From Pisolithus tinctorius (taxonomy: Eukaryota; Basidiomycota; Agaricomycetes; Boletales; Pisolithaceae): a stretch of 64,000 nucleotides of DNA. The DNA is taken from NCBI GenBank assembly GCA_024663395.1, contig JANFAH010000003.1, forward strand, positions 1,178,001-1,242,000. Direction: 5' to 3'. This document shows, piece after piece, positions 10,901 to 20,004 of this stretch (within the stretch, counting starts at the first letter, position 1; each line of letters begins with the position of its first letter). The translations under genes were made by a program, and so were the position numbers. The notes below the pieces were generated by a model that saw only the letters and a program-made list of their open reading frames with translations, searched no databases and had not been told where the DNA came from.

Positions 10901-11704
10901 GGCCTTGGCTTTGCTAAAGACGTCAGCAAAGTCGTGGTAGTCCTTTGGTACACCGGCCAGGTCTGGTGGAGGACCGGTGGAAGTAGACCGGGCCAGGACT
11001 GGGTCCAGTGGGCGTAGATGAAGTTGGAATTGGGTAGATCCCTCTAGTTTGCAAGCGTGTACATACGCAGCTGCATTGATCAGGGCGATAGGGGGAGCTT
11101 TCAGGGGGGTGCGAACCGGTGAGTCGACGGATGGTACAGATGGCGCAGGGCCGGGGTTGGGTTGGTCAGTTAGACCGGACTTGGGAAGACCGGTTAAGAC
11201 CGGTGTGGCAGGGGGTGTCGACGGGGTTGGCATTCCTCCTGTAGATGTCCGGAAAGTTAGACTGCTCAATACCCAATCAATCGACAGATTGTAGCGGGTG
11301 AGCCAGTCATGTCCAAGGACTATCTTACATTCAGAATCCAACGGGGCTAGAAACAGGGTTACTGGGGTGACATCGCCGGTCGCAAATTGAACCGAAAGAT
11401 CTACTGCTTGAGTGATGATGAAACTTGATGACCCATCAAAGAGCCGGAGTTGGATAGGGGACACGGGATAAGGGGCAAAGGAGTGTTGATTAACAAAGTC
11501 TTTATCTATGAAACTATGCGTGGAACCGGAGTCCACTAGTGTACGAAACCGGGGTAACTCATGACTGATGATAGAAACGTGGGGGGTTAACGAGTTTGGA
11601 TTAGAAAGAGCGGACGCGTTGAGGCGGGCCTCCGAGGGTGCACAGCCGGAGTCAACGCAGCTCTCAGTCTGTGCGGAGTCCTGAGAGCTGCTACCTATTT
11701 TTTT
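7970..11704 (-). CDS. pol: Ty3/gypsy Pol polyprotein (el.2)
   Basis: An open frame follows gag in the -1 frame. Reading starts at the slippery site (11698-11704). A linker with LNASALSNP (also present in el.4) leads to the protease motif VDSGSTHSF (11536). RT follows with YLDD near 10376-10390, then RNase H (VETDASDYA), the integrase HHCC finger (about 9255-9130), the integrase core (ISMDFIEQ, later VTSDRGSEF) and a chromodomain (about 8180-7990). The 1188 codons from 11536 are uninterrupted and catalytic residues look intact. The track ATG-equivalent at 11536 is GTG, so it is not a eukaryotic start; translation by frameshifting from gag is the better model. The enzymes act in virus-like particles, and the chromodomain would steer integration to marked chromatin. 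Confidence 0.93.
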   Translation of the reverse strand, partial: KKIGSSSQDSAQTESCVDSGCAPSEARLNASALSNPNSLTPHVSIISHELPRFRTLVDSGSTHSFIDKDFVNQHSFAPYPVSPIQLRLFDGSSSFIITQAVDLSVQFATGDVTPVTLFLAPLDSECKIVLGHDWLTRYNLSIDWVLSSLTFRTSTGGMPTPSTPPATPVLTGLPKSGLTDQPNPGPAPSVPSVDSPVRTPLKAPPIALINAAAYVHACKLEGSTQFQLHLRPLDPVLARSTSTGPPPDLAGVPKDYHDFADVFSKAKASTLPPHREYDLKIELEEGTTPPIGTIYSLSPVELQALRTFIDENLTTSFIRPTSSPYAAPVLFIKKKDGSLRLCVDFRGLNKLTKKDRYPLPLISDLLDSPSRAKIYTKIDLRHAYHLVWIAPGDEWKTAFRTRYGSYEWLVMPFGLTNAPAAFQQFVNSIFVDMLDVCVVVYLDDILIYSGDESSHRQHVREVLHQLRLHGLYAKPEKCEFHSDSVEYLGYHLSPAGLTMSSEKVKAICDWPEPRKVKDIQSFLGFANFYRRFIFNYSDIVVPLTRLTCKGAPWNFSEECHRSFNKLKQAFTTAPVLTHFSPEAPITVETDASDYAIAGILSITGGDGQIRPVAFYSHTLTAPELNYDTHDKELLAIFEAFRTWRHYLEGSAVPVDIVTDHKNLEYFSTSKVLTQRQARWSEFLSQFNMVIRFRPGKLGAKPDALTRRWDVYPKEGDSDYARVNPQNLRPVFTQEQLATSLRATYLEYPVLRAVALMDVEKLHNDILSALPSDPVAQVQFSDTSDSRWSVDDAGFLRLDGRIYVPDSNDLRLRVLKFKHDHPLSSHFGQNRTLELIRREYTWPGLRTFVKNYVRSCTTCARAKVPRHRPYGLLKQLPVPEKPWNSISMDFIEQLPASTGFTAILVVVDRLSKQAIFIPTHDTVTAPELAKLFLMHVFSKHSVPAHVTSDRGSEFVSHFFRSLGKALDMHLHFTSGYHPEGDGQTECTNQTLEQYLRVYCNYQQDNWAELLPLAEFAYNNAPSATTGVSPFFANKGYHPNISVFPERDLTSNRARDYAVDLDSLHQYLREEMALAQQRYQGPADAKRMPAPDFKVGDNVYVKAKYFRSTRPSKKLSEKNLGPYPIIAQAGSHSFTLRLPDSMRAVHLVFHVSQLELAIPNTIPNRSQPPPPPVDVDGDLEFEVAEILDSKVDRRRKCWLQYLVRWTGYEGTDEETTWVLATELDNASELVQEYHDRYLHKPGPFQK

Positions 11705-13077
11705 GCCTCAGGGGCAGAGCCCAAGGTTGAGGCCGGTGCTGCCTCAGAGGTGGCCGCAGCGCGGGCTTTGGCTTTCCCGGCTTTCTTGGGGCACTTGTCG
11801 GCAAAATGTCCGGTTCCCCCACAGAACATGCAAAGGTTGTTGTCTCTACGGCGTTTGCACTCCTCCGGTGTCAACTTGCTGTCCTTGCCCAGTTTGTTTG
11901 AGTCCGGCTTGGGTGTGTTAGAGCCGGTCTGACCGGTCGAGGCGGGCTTGGATTGAGTTTGGTTACCAGAGTTGCTATTTCCGGAGTTATTGCCGGTCTT
12001 GGATTTCTCTTGACCGGGCTTAGACTGATTGTTGTGGCCGGGGTTGGGAGTAGGCTTGTTACCAGAGGACGACCCCTGGTGTTTACTAGACCGCTGAACC
12101 TCCTCTTTGCGCTCCCAGTAGCGTGCGTCAATCTCCTGCGCTAGGTGGCGAAGCTCGTGAAGGGTTCTTGGTTTGCCGACCCGGCAGACCTCGTCTTTGA
12201 TATGGTCGGGGAGACCGGTGTAGAAGAAGTGGCGCAGAGCGCCATCACCGTATCCCCGGACTTGTGAGGCAAGCCGGTTGAACTCGACCACGTACTTATT
12301 GACCCGGTGATTATCTTTCATCTGGAGGTGGTCCAGCTGGCTTTCAGCGTCAGCTACCGGGTCGTGAGGTCCGAAAGTTGTTTGAAGTTCTATGATGAAC
12401 TCCTTCCAAGAGTCCATCCAGTAGGGCCGGTCCTCCGGGTCTTCAGTCCCAAGTAGGTCCAGTTCGAACCACTCGAGAGCCATCCCTTTAAGGAATGACT
12501 GCGCGAAAGTGACCTTGGCTTGATCACTTTGAAAGGCCCGGGGCTGGTCTCAGAAGTTGAGTTCGCACTGGATAAGGAATGCGCGCAGCTTCTTTGGGTC
12601 TGTCCCATCGAAGGTGTCTGGTTCGCGCAACTTGGTTCTGGAGGATGATTCAGAGCTGGTGCGAGCATTACGTGCGAGGAGTTCTATGGCTTTGGCAAGA
12701 TTATCGAGCACGGTTACACCAGGCTCGACATCATCCTCTGGGAGGGGTTCTTCATCGTCATTGTCCGGGTCATCTCCCGGCCCGTCGTCGCCAGGACCTT
12801 CATCACCGGGGTCATTACCACCGGGATTGAAGTCATCTGGTTTGTCCGGGTCTGGTTCATCATCTGGATCATTAGTGGGTGCGAGAGGTCGGTTAGGGAT
12901 GGGGGTAGTGGATCTACGGGCTGAGAAGCCCCTGAAGTTGTTGACTTCACCGGGTGATCTTCTGGCTGTCCCTAAGGACACCAGGGCAGCGGCGTGGCGC
13001 AAGTCGACTGCTGAGGCGGAATTTGGGTTGGTGGTAGCATGTGCCCATGCTGCTTGGGTTCTGGTTTGGGTAGGCAT
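11695..13077 (-). pseudogene. gag: Ty3/gypsy Gag, one premature stop (el.2)
   Basis: The single minus-strand frame from MPTQTRTQ (13077) to the stop at 11695 encodes a proline/aspartate-rich N-terminal region, the retrotransposon Gag core (LREPDTFDG, then VTFAQSFLKGMALEWFE) and a zinc knuckle CMFCGGTGHFADKC (C-x2-C-x4-H-x4-C). An in-frame ATG 12 codons upstream (13113) exists, but 13077 matches the el.4 gag start better. TGA at 12552-12550 interrupts the core. The el.4 protein has Gln here, so the ancestral codon is uncertain. Without readthrough no full Gag or Gag-Pol is made. Confidence 0.88.
11698..11704 (-). other. -1 frameshift slippery site, el.2
   Basis: On the minus strand the gag frame reads GCA AAA AAA TAG. 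A-AAA-AAA is a canonical X-XXY-YYZ heptamer in the correct phase, directly before the gag stop (11697-11695). Slipping back one base enters the open pol frame. Confidence 0.75.
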
Positions 13078-13118
13078 GCCGAGGGATGAGCAGAAGGGTG
13101 TTGACCCACACAAGTGTG

Positions 13119-13128
13119 AGTCTGAAAT
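13119..13128 (-). promoter_or_regulatory. Self-primer binding site, el.2
   Basis: Minus-strand ATTTCAGACT, 2 nt outside the 5' LTR. It is perfectly complementary to AGTCTGAAAT at the predicted transcript 5' end in the LTR. It does not begin with TGG, as a tRNA-primed site would. Confidence 0.65.
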
Positions 13129-13130
13129 AC

Positions 13131-13705
13131 TGTTAAGTCCGGGTCTTTACTGGTCCAAGGCCGGTCCGGAGTCCGGTCGGGGGTCAGAGGGTAACACGAG
13201 ATATTGAAGGTTTTGGACTGTTGGACTTAGCGACTGATGACGCAGCACTATTCCCTTGCGTGGGCCGTAGTCCGGTCGAGAAGCAGAAGACAGATGAACA
13301 GGGAGACCGGGTTAAGACGGGAACTAAGTTGATTTCAGACTGAGGCTAGAACAGATTATCCTACAGCTTAAATACTAGAAGTAACCTAAGTGTAACGTAG
13401 CACCGGAGACCGGTCTGCACCGGTACAGCGATGATTGGTAAGTAGTGTTACAAAGAATCTTATCAAGCAAAGAGTATGAACAAGGGATTACCAGGAACCG
13501 GGGCAGGAGATGTGGCTGGGCCGGGTGTTACACTGGCCCGGTACTAACTGAGGGGACAACTCGACTGGGCACTGCCTTGCAGTGCCTCGCGAGCTAACAC
13601 GTTTCTGGGTCGAAGGATCAAGGCCGGGACCGGGGCAAGGGTTGGACAGGACCGGTCGAGACCGGGGTAGAGCCGGTCTGGGGTGGTCTAGGCACGGTCA
13701 TGACA
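13131..13705 (-). repeat. 5' LTR of el.2
   Basis: 575 bp. It acts as promoter for the minus-strand element and is followed on the right by the ATAAG duplication. Confidence 0.93.
13332..13374 (-). promoter_or_regulatory. LTR core promoter and primer start, el.2
   Basis: A TATTTAA box (complement of 13368-13374) lies 33 nt before AGTCTGAAAT (complement of 13332-13341), which is followed by CAACTTAG. The same layout occurs in el.4 and in the LTR at 19141. Confidence 0.6.
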
Positions 13706-13710
13706 ATAAG

Positions 13711-14269
13711 GGCAAACACTAGCTACATTCATCCTGGAAACAAAAGAAGTCAGTCAGTACTTACTTAAATTGACAGAGATGATGATGAGGGGAGAAAAAA
13801 ATGAATCATGCAGCATTAAGGCCAGTGTAACTGAAATGAAACGAGAATGTTGCCCTCGATAGGCCCCAAGCCTATTGAGAACTTGTGAGGCACCAAACCC
13901 CAGAGCACTTGGCAGACAAACACTCTGAACATTTGGCTCTGAGTACAGCATAAGTTGACCAGATGTTTGAAAGAAAGGTATGAATGAAAGAGAATAAAAA
14001 CTTACTTTCAAAAAATGTCTTCTTGACAAAGAGGTGACAATGATTGGTGTATTGACTCTGCATGTGTATAGACTATGTTAATGCCTGAATTTCGATGAAG
14101 AAATGCCCCAGAAACTGTGAGGATAACTCTTGATAGGCCCCAAGCCTATCAAGAACTCATGGGCACCAAACCCCTGAGACCTGATGGATGAATGCTCCAA
14201 ATGTTCATGGAAAGAGTGACTGGGCTGTCTGGAAAAGTAAGATGGAAAAGATAGAGGGAAACTTACCTT
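13711..14269. other. Non-coding flank with duplicated hairpin
   Basis: No credible gene is seen. Two diverged copies of one segment lie about 270 bp apart. Each contains a hairpin with 9-bp arms around CCCAA (13856-13878 and 14130-14152), followed by a shared stretch reading GGCACCAAACCCC. Confidence 0.5.
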
Positions 14270-14340
14270 GCATGGATTGAAGCAACCTCTTAGGTGTTAA
14301 CCAGGTGCTCTGACTGCTCAGTTGTGTATATTGTCTAGGT
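14270..14340 (-). repeat. tRNA-derived SINE head (degenerate)
   Basis: Read on the minus strand, a tRNA-like segment has a weak A-box (CAGAGCACCTGG) and a B-box-like GCTTCAATCC. Four relatives lie at 15179, 15547, 15900 and 16318 in the same orientation. Confidence 0.5.
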
Positions 14341-14534
14341 GATAGCATCAGTAGCATGGGGCATGGACCAGTGATGTGGGAACAAAACTATGTGGAGTGC
14401 AATGCACAGAATACACCATTTCCAACATGGTCCTTCAATCTGGGAATTTTTGGAGTGCAACAAGGGTGCATGCCTCCTATGATCATGCAAATGGTCTGAT
14501 AGCATTTTGGCCTTGTGTTATGTGGAGAGTGGTG

Positions 14535-15160
14535 TGGGACATCTGGCCAGACAGGGGGGTGGGACATCCCAACTTAGCCTTAGAGGCTGCTGTGGGACAT
14601 CCCACTGCTGGCCAGATGGTGGGGAGGGATGTCCCAATGTAGGTGTAGGGGCTGTTGTGGGACATCCCACTGGTTGGCAAAGGGGAGGGTGGGATGCCCC
14701 AATGTAGCCTCAGAGGCTGTTGTGGGACATCCCACTGCTTGCCAGAGGGGGAGAGGGATATCCCAATGTAGCCTTAGAGGCTATTGTGGGACATCCCCCT
14801 GGTTGCCAGAGGGGGGGAAGGAATGTCCCAATGTAGCCTTAGAGGCTGTTGTGGGACATCCCACTGCTTGCCAGAGGGGGGGGAGGGATGTCCCAATGTA
14901 GCTTTAGAGGCTGTCATGGGACATCCCACTGCCTGCCAGAGGGGGGGAGGGATGTCCCAATGTAGCTTTAAAGGCTGTCATGGGACATCCCACTGCTTGC
15001 CAGAGGGGGGGAGGGATGTTCCAATGTAGCCTTAGAGGCTATTGTGGGACATCCCACTACTTGCCAGATGGGAGGGAGGGATATCCCAATGCAGCTTTAG
15101 AGGCTGTTGTGGGACATCCCACTGCTTGCCAGAGGGGGGGGAGGGATGTCCCAAAGGAGC
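14535..15160. repeat. 65-bp minisatellite, array A (about 9-10 units)
   Basis: Occurrences of GGGACATCCC start at 14593, 14659, 14724, 14788, 14853, 14918, 14982, 15046 and 15111, giving a period of 64-66 bp. Each unit also holds GGGATGTCCC, the exact reverse complement, about 20 bp away, so every unit can form a 10-bp-stem hairpin with a G-rich loop (GGGGGGGAGGG). Open frames repeating MGHPTACQRGG are translations of the repeat, not genes. Confidence 0.9.
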
Positions 15161-15178
15161 CTTATGAGGAAAATGTGA

Positions 15179-15245
15179 TCAGTCCTAAGATTGAACCAGC
15201 GAGCTCCTAGATGTTCACCAGGTGCTACAACCACTGGACTGTCTG
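15179..15245 (-). repeat. tRNA-derived SINE head
   Basis: A tRNA-like segment on the minus strand with a B-box-like GGTTCAATC. It is joined by a short linker (TTTTCCTCATAAGGCT) to the 65-bp repeats of array A. Confidence 0.5.
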
Positions 15246-15546
15246 CTGGAGAGTGGGGTGGGATGAGCCAATATAACCCAAGAGGGTGTTCTGGGACATA
15301 GCCTCAGCTAGTGTTGCTGTGGCTCAGCTCCAAAGGCTGACCTGCTCAACAACAAGCAGCTTAGTCGCTATGACAACTATTACCAAATACCAAATCCACA
15401 ATAATTATTTTAATACTCAATAATATAGATGTGGTATGGCCCTTGGCTTAGGACAGCTCCCTGAGCCACAGCAGCACTATCCCCAGCTGCCAGAGGGGGA
15501 AGTGGGATGTCCCAATGTAGCCTTTTGATGGAAATGTGACCAGAGC

Positions 15547-15605
15547 TGGGATTGAAGCAACCTCTTAGGTGATAACCAGTGCTCTAACAGTTGAGCAAAT
15601 ATATA
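15547..15605 (-). repeat. tRNA-derived SINE head
   Basis: A minus-strand tRNA-like segment ending in GCTTCAATCCC. It is followed by a short linker and one GGGACATCCC-type unit toward 15480. Confidence 0.45.
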
Positions 15606-15699
15606 TTGTCCAGGTACTAATATCAGTAGCATGGGGGTAAACCAGTGACATGGGAACAAGACTATGTGAAGAGCAATGCACCATTCCCCACTTGCTCAG

Positions 15700-15890
15700 A
15701 GGCTGCTGTGGGACATCCCACTGCTTGCCAGAGGGGGGGGGGATGTCCCAATGGAGCCTTAGAGGCTGTTGTGGGACATCCCACTGCTTGCCAGAGGGGG
15801 GGGAGGGATGTCCCAATGTAGCTTTAGAGGCTGTCATGGGACATCCCACTGCCTGCCAGAGGGGGGGAGGGATGTCCCAATGTAGCCTTA
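15700..15890. repeat. 65-bp minisatellite, array B (3 units)
   Basis: GGGACATCCC starts at 15710, 15773 and 15838, with the same unit as array A. The array ends in the same TTATGAGGAAAATGTGA linker that joins a tRNA-like head. Confidence 0.85.
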
Positions 15891-15899
15891 TGAGGAAAA

Positions 15900-15975
15900 T
15901 GTGACCAGTCCTAAGATTGAACCAGTGACCTCCTAGGTGTTTACCAGGTGCTGCAACCACTGAGCCATATGGTCT
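15900..15975 (-). repeat. tRNA-derived SINE head (best preserved)
   Basis: Minus strand: A-box-like ATGGCTCAGTGGTTGCAGCA, then B-box-like GGTTCAATCTT. It sits directly 5' of array B in the SINE orientation. Confidence 0.6.
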
Positions 15976-16317
15976 GGGTACTAGTGTCAGTAGCTTGGGG
16001 GCTTAGACTAGCACTGTGGGACATATCTCCATGAAGTTAATGCATAGAATGCACCATCTCCAATGTGGTCCCTCCATCTGGCCACTTTTGGAGTGTAAAA
16101 ACAGTGCACACCCCCTAGGGTCATGCAAATGGTCTGATTGCCTTTTGACCTTGTGTCATGTGATGGATCAGGATTTACTGCTGTGTTTCCAGGAGACCTT
16201 ACTATCAGCCACCTTGTGTCCATGTAACTCACATGATCTGGACTTACTAAGGATGCTGCATGACCCATTGTACTGAGCATGCATGGGTTCCAGCTGCAGC
16301 TCATAACCTGATGAAAA

Positions 16318-16395
16318 TGTGACCAGAGCTGGCATTGAGCCAGGACCCTCTCAGTGTCAAGCAGCTGCTCTGACCACGGAGCTACCTTGCATTGG
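16318..16395 (-). repeat. tRNA-derived SINE head
   Basis: Minus strand: A-box-like GTAGCTCCGTGGTCAGAGCA and B-box-like GGCTCAATGCC. A CAGGTTATGAGCTGCAGC segment follows. Confidence 0.55.
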
Positions 16396-16440
16396 ATTCT
16401 CTATGGTGCTTGTAGGATTAGTGCAGATTACTACTTCAAC

Positions 16441-16640
16441 ACCTTAGAGGCTGTGTTGGGACATCCCTCTGGTTGCCAGAGGGGAGGGTGGGATGTCCCA
16501 ATATAGCCTTAGAGGCTGTTGGGGGACATCCCACTGGTTGGCAAAGGGGAGGGTGGGATGTCCCAATGTAGGCTTAGAGGCTGTTGGGGGACATCCCACT
16601 GGTTGGCAGTGGGGAGGGTGGGATGTCCCAATGTAGATGG
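16441..16640. repeat. 65-bp minisatellite, array C (3 units)
   Basis: GGGACATCCC starts at 16458, 16523 and 16588. The units are diverged from array A but keep the inverted GGGATGTCCC arm. Confidence 0.85.
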
Positions 16641-17336
16641 CACATCCTCCTAAGTTACCTTTGCAGACCAGCACAATGCCCCATGACAACCTCAGAGGCT
16701 CATCTGGGACATTCTGCCCTCTGCAGATGGTGTTGCAAAGGTGACCAACACCATGTTCTATGTGGGGGACTTTGAGATATTGGCTTGTCACACAAGTGTT
16801 CAAAAACCATTCACTTCTTCCTTCATACAGTACAAATTGCATGAGGTATAGACACAAATTGATTGAATTTATTATTGCAATTTTCATGGCAAATGTGGAG
16901 GCCCAGGTGGGTCATCCCCCTGGCAACTAGTGAGATGTCCCAATACAGCAGAATCACACTGCAAAGATGTACATGAAAAGTACTATTGTATACTACCATG
17001 CATGGTGGGATGGGAGGGGATGTATAGGTCAAAGGATACTTTGTGGATTAAATCTGTCAGAGGAGCAAGGGGGCTAGGATTTCTGCAGCTATTTCAATGC
17101 TAATATAAGCTGCACTTTCAGGAGTAGGGACCCCAGTCACCCAAGGCAGTCTTGGGACATCCCAAATAATTGCATTTGAATGGATGGCTATGTGGGAAAT
17201 CCCATCTGTCCCAGGGCCTAAAAATCTGCATAGCCCTGGGACATGACCAGATGTCCCTGGGCAGACCTTGGTCTGGGAGGCTATTAGGCTGGATGGTTTG
17301 GAGAAACTATTCAGCCTAAATGCTTATGAAAAATGG
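16641..17336. other. Non-coding, scattered minisatellite relics
   Basis: No gene is supported. Isolated GGGACATCCC and GATGTCC motifs near 16920, 17150-17180 and 17240 suggest decayed repeat units. Confidence 0.4.
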
Positions 17337-17596
17337 TTACCTGAAGTGGTAATTCAACTCTGGGGCAGTTAGAGTCTGGGAGTAGAAGGCAACCAGATGT
17401 ATCTGGCCATTGCCACAGGTAATGGAGAGGATGCCAGAAATGGCATAGTCCGATGCATCAGTCTCAACAGTGATGGGGACCCCAGGGATGAAGTGGGCTA
17501 GGACTGGTGTGGTAGTGAAGGCAGCCTTGAGGTTATTGAATGACTGGCAGCACTCCTCAGAAAAGTTCCAAGGGGCACCTTTGCAAGTAAGCTGGA

Positions 17597-18418
17597 TGTC
17601 AAAGTCACACAACACCCCTGACTTCCTCTTAGGGTGCAGTAGGAGTGGGTTGGGCTGTGGAGTACAGTGGTCAAAGTCCAAAGCAAATCCAACCACTGGG
17701 TGGCAAGATATTCAACAAACAGTGAGCAGAGGGGTATGGAGGAAAGTTTCAGAGACAGGAATTGGAGTTGGAGGTCAGAGGTCAGATGAGAGGGCATTGG
17801 GTTCAGCTAGTGTGCTGCCCCCTTGCACAAGCTTGGCCCTCATATTTCAGAGGCAGAGCAGACTCAGAGGGAGTCAGCAGTGGGGACTTTATTGTCAATA
17901 TTCATACTGATTACATCAGAGTACTATGTGGCTTTATATATGATGTAGGTCAAGGGCAAGGCAGTGTAGAATGCAAGCCAATAAATGTATAACAGGTTAG
18001 TGGTACCTCTGACACAAGGGATAGAGGATAGGGATGATGGGGACCTTAACTGAGACAAGGAAACTACTACAACAAGGGAGAGAGGGTAAATACTGAAGGA
18101 GTGGAAGAACAGAGAAAAACTGACACAAGGGTGGAACCCTATCTGGGACACAGGGTCACAAGTCTGACAACCTGCTGAGCCAACCAAGGTCTTGGAGGAG
18201 GCACAGATGAAGGTCTGGCCTTCACATGACTGGGCTGAGAGCAGAGGTAGGCAGAGTTGGTTGGAATATGGACCAGGGACCTTGGAGAGGTGTGGAGATG
18301 TGTCAGAAGGGTTGGAGGAACATGGGAATACATCAGAAGAGGGTGGAGAAAGGTTCCCAGGGTGCAGAAGAGGGCAGAGTAGATGTTAGGGGCCTATGCC
18401 AATGTCATGGTCATGACA
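17597..18418 (-). repeat. Solo LTR in gypsy pol
   Basis: An 822-bp TG...CA segment flanked by CTGGA (17592-17596) and CTGGG (18419-18423), a target duplication with one transition. On the minus strand a TATATAAAG box lies about 30 nt before AGTATGAATAT, like the el.4 LTR primer. Confidence 0.75.
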
Positions 18419-18605
18419 CTGGGTCAGTGGTATGATGATGTCTGAATAGTTGAAAATGAACTGGCAATAGAAGTTAGCAATGCCAAGGAGAGATTGTATG
18501 TCCTGGACCTTGCAAGGCTTGGGCCAATCACAGATGGTCTGGACCTTTTCCTTCAACATTGTGAGGCTGGCAGGGGAGAGATGGAAGCTGAGGTATTCCA
18601 CTGAG

Positions 18606-19123
18606 TGTTAAGTCTGTGATGTCCAGGTTGAGTCTGGACTGGAGACTGAGACAGGTGCAAGGCTGAAGGGTTGGGATCAGAGGGGGAGCAAAGGTACAGA
18701 GGTGGACTGATTGGACTTAGCAACTGGAGATGCAGCACTATTCCCTTTTGTGGGTAGCAGTCCAAGTCCAAGGCCAAGGTGGGGTTATCAGAGTAGACTT
18801 AGTTGATTTCAGACTGAAGGAGTACAGGCCAAGTATCTATGGGTTTATCTACTAGAAGTGACTATAGTACAGAGACTGGTAATGCTGGTCTCACAAGGAT
18901 TGCTAAGATGATTGGTAAGAATGGTATTAGTAAGGTATGACTAAGGTGACTGGAGACCAGGACAGGGCAGACCAGGGACAAGGCCAGGCAGAGCTCAACC
19001 AAAGTGACATGCACTGCAAAGCAGTGTTAACCACACTAGACCAACTGGGGGTAAGGGATTGGTGAGGCCAGACTGGATGAGTGTGAGGCCAAGTCCAGCT
19101 GGGGTCAAGGCATGGTCATGACA
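18606..19123 (-). repeat. Solo LTR, el.1/el.2 family
   Basis: A 518-bp segment from TGTTAAG to CATGACA with a perfect duplication CTGAG (18601-18605 and 19124-19128). It is a CpG-poor relative of the el.2 LTR. Confidence 0.85.
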
Positions 19124-19140
19124 CTGAGTCTGAGTGGAAC

Positions 19141-20002
19141 TGTCATGTCCATGACTCTTGGACTGAATCCCAGTCTGGTCCGGACCCCCTAGCCCCTATC
19201 TCTGGTCAAGTCTGGTCCTAGTCCAACTTGGAAAACCCAACTCCAGCCCTAGAAAACCCAACTCCAGTCTAGATAACTCAAGTCCGGTGTTTTACCCCTA
19301 TCTCCAGTCCACTCCAGCCTCCTGGCCTTGTGCTGCTCCACCCCAGTCCTCCCAGGTCCATGTCTGGGTGACCCAGACATAACTCCAGTCTGTTTTCTGA
19401 TGTTTGTACTATATTTTGTCTAGCCCTCTCATCTGGACTTTGCTTACTGTACAAAACCTGTGTCCAACTCTGGTCATGCCAGTCACCTGGACTTTGACTA
19501 TTAGTCTCAGCACAGCCTCTGTGGCTGTCCTCTCTTGCTAATCACCTTGCTAATAGCTTATTAACAAGTCTGACTCTATGTTCATTATCTCAGACTGGCC
19601 TTGTGTATTTAATCCCTGTACATACTTTGTAGCACCCCAGTCAGAATATCAACTAAGAATTACCCTCAGCTCTGTACTACACTCCAAGTCTACTAAATAG
19701 CTAAGGCCAAGCCTAAGCTATCCTTGGCCCCTGTCCTTGACCTCTCCCCAGCTTGCATAAGGGTACAGCACATAAGCTAAGACCAAGGGAAGTAGATCCA
19801 ACCCAAGACTGGCTTCCCCCTGTGCATGCTCCAAGACCAGTCACTTTCCCATGCTACCAGCCTTGTTCCCATGCTCCCAGCCTTAACTCCAGTCCAACTG
19901 GGCTTAGCCCCTGTCTCCTGGCCTTGACTCTAGTCAACCAGACTAAGCCCCTGACACCTGGTCTTGAAGCCCAGTCACCTGAGGGTAAACCCATACTTCA
20001 CA
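19141..20002 (+). repeat. 5' LTR of another gypsy family
   Basis: An 862-bp LTR from TGTCATGTCC to ACTTCACA. TATTTAA (19606-19612) lies 33 nt before AGTCAGAATAT (19639-19649), which is followed by CAACTAAG. The LTR is followed by 32 bp of its own leader, which includes the matching primer-binding site, and is then cut off by the next LTR at 20035. A related, more CpG-rich piece lies at 35937-36203. Confidence 0.75.
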
Positions 20003-20004
20003 GT

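Larger units (their letters stand above)
6046..13705 (-). mobile_element. Nearly intact Ty3/gypsy chromovirus el.2 with antisense gene
   Basis: A complete 7660-bp element bounded by two 575-bp LTRs (6046-6620 and 13131-13705) and flanked by a perfect 5-bp duplication ATAAG (6041-6045 and 13706-13710). On the minus strand the order is 5' LTR, self-primer binding site, gag, -1 frameshift site, pol with chromodomain, then a plus-strand (antisense) spliced gene, polypurine tract (6621-6633, complement of GTATCCCCCTCTT) and 3' LTR. Only one obvious lesion is seen, a TGA in gag. CCGG and other CpG sites are abundant, unlike in related copies. The LTRs differ by scattered changes, mostly C/T or G/A, so the insertion is fairly young but not brand new. 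Confidence 0.95.
17337..19140 (-). pseudogene. pol: Ty3/gypsy pol fragment split by two solo LTRs
   Basis: Three pieces of one pol gene read on the minus strand: 19140-19124, 18605-18419 (IQSLLGIANFYCQFIFNYSD) and 17596-17340 (the RT/RNase H junction with LTCKGAPWNFSEEC and VETDASDYA). They are separated by solo LTRs at 18606-19123 and 17597-18418. Arginine and CpG-bearing codons have been replaced throughout. The fragment ends abruptly at both sides and is dead. Confidence 0.8.

Noticed and set aside
14535..15160. Regular repeats resembling a CRISPR array
   Set aside because: The units are contiguous 65-bp tandem repeats without unique spacers, in a eukaryotic transposon context.
14376..15210. 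Overlapping open frames encoding MGHPTACQRGG-type repeats
   Set aside because: They are translations of the minisatellite in several frames, with no start context or homology.
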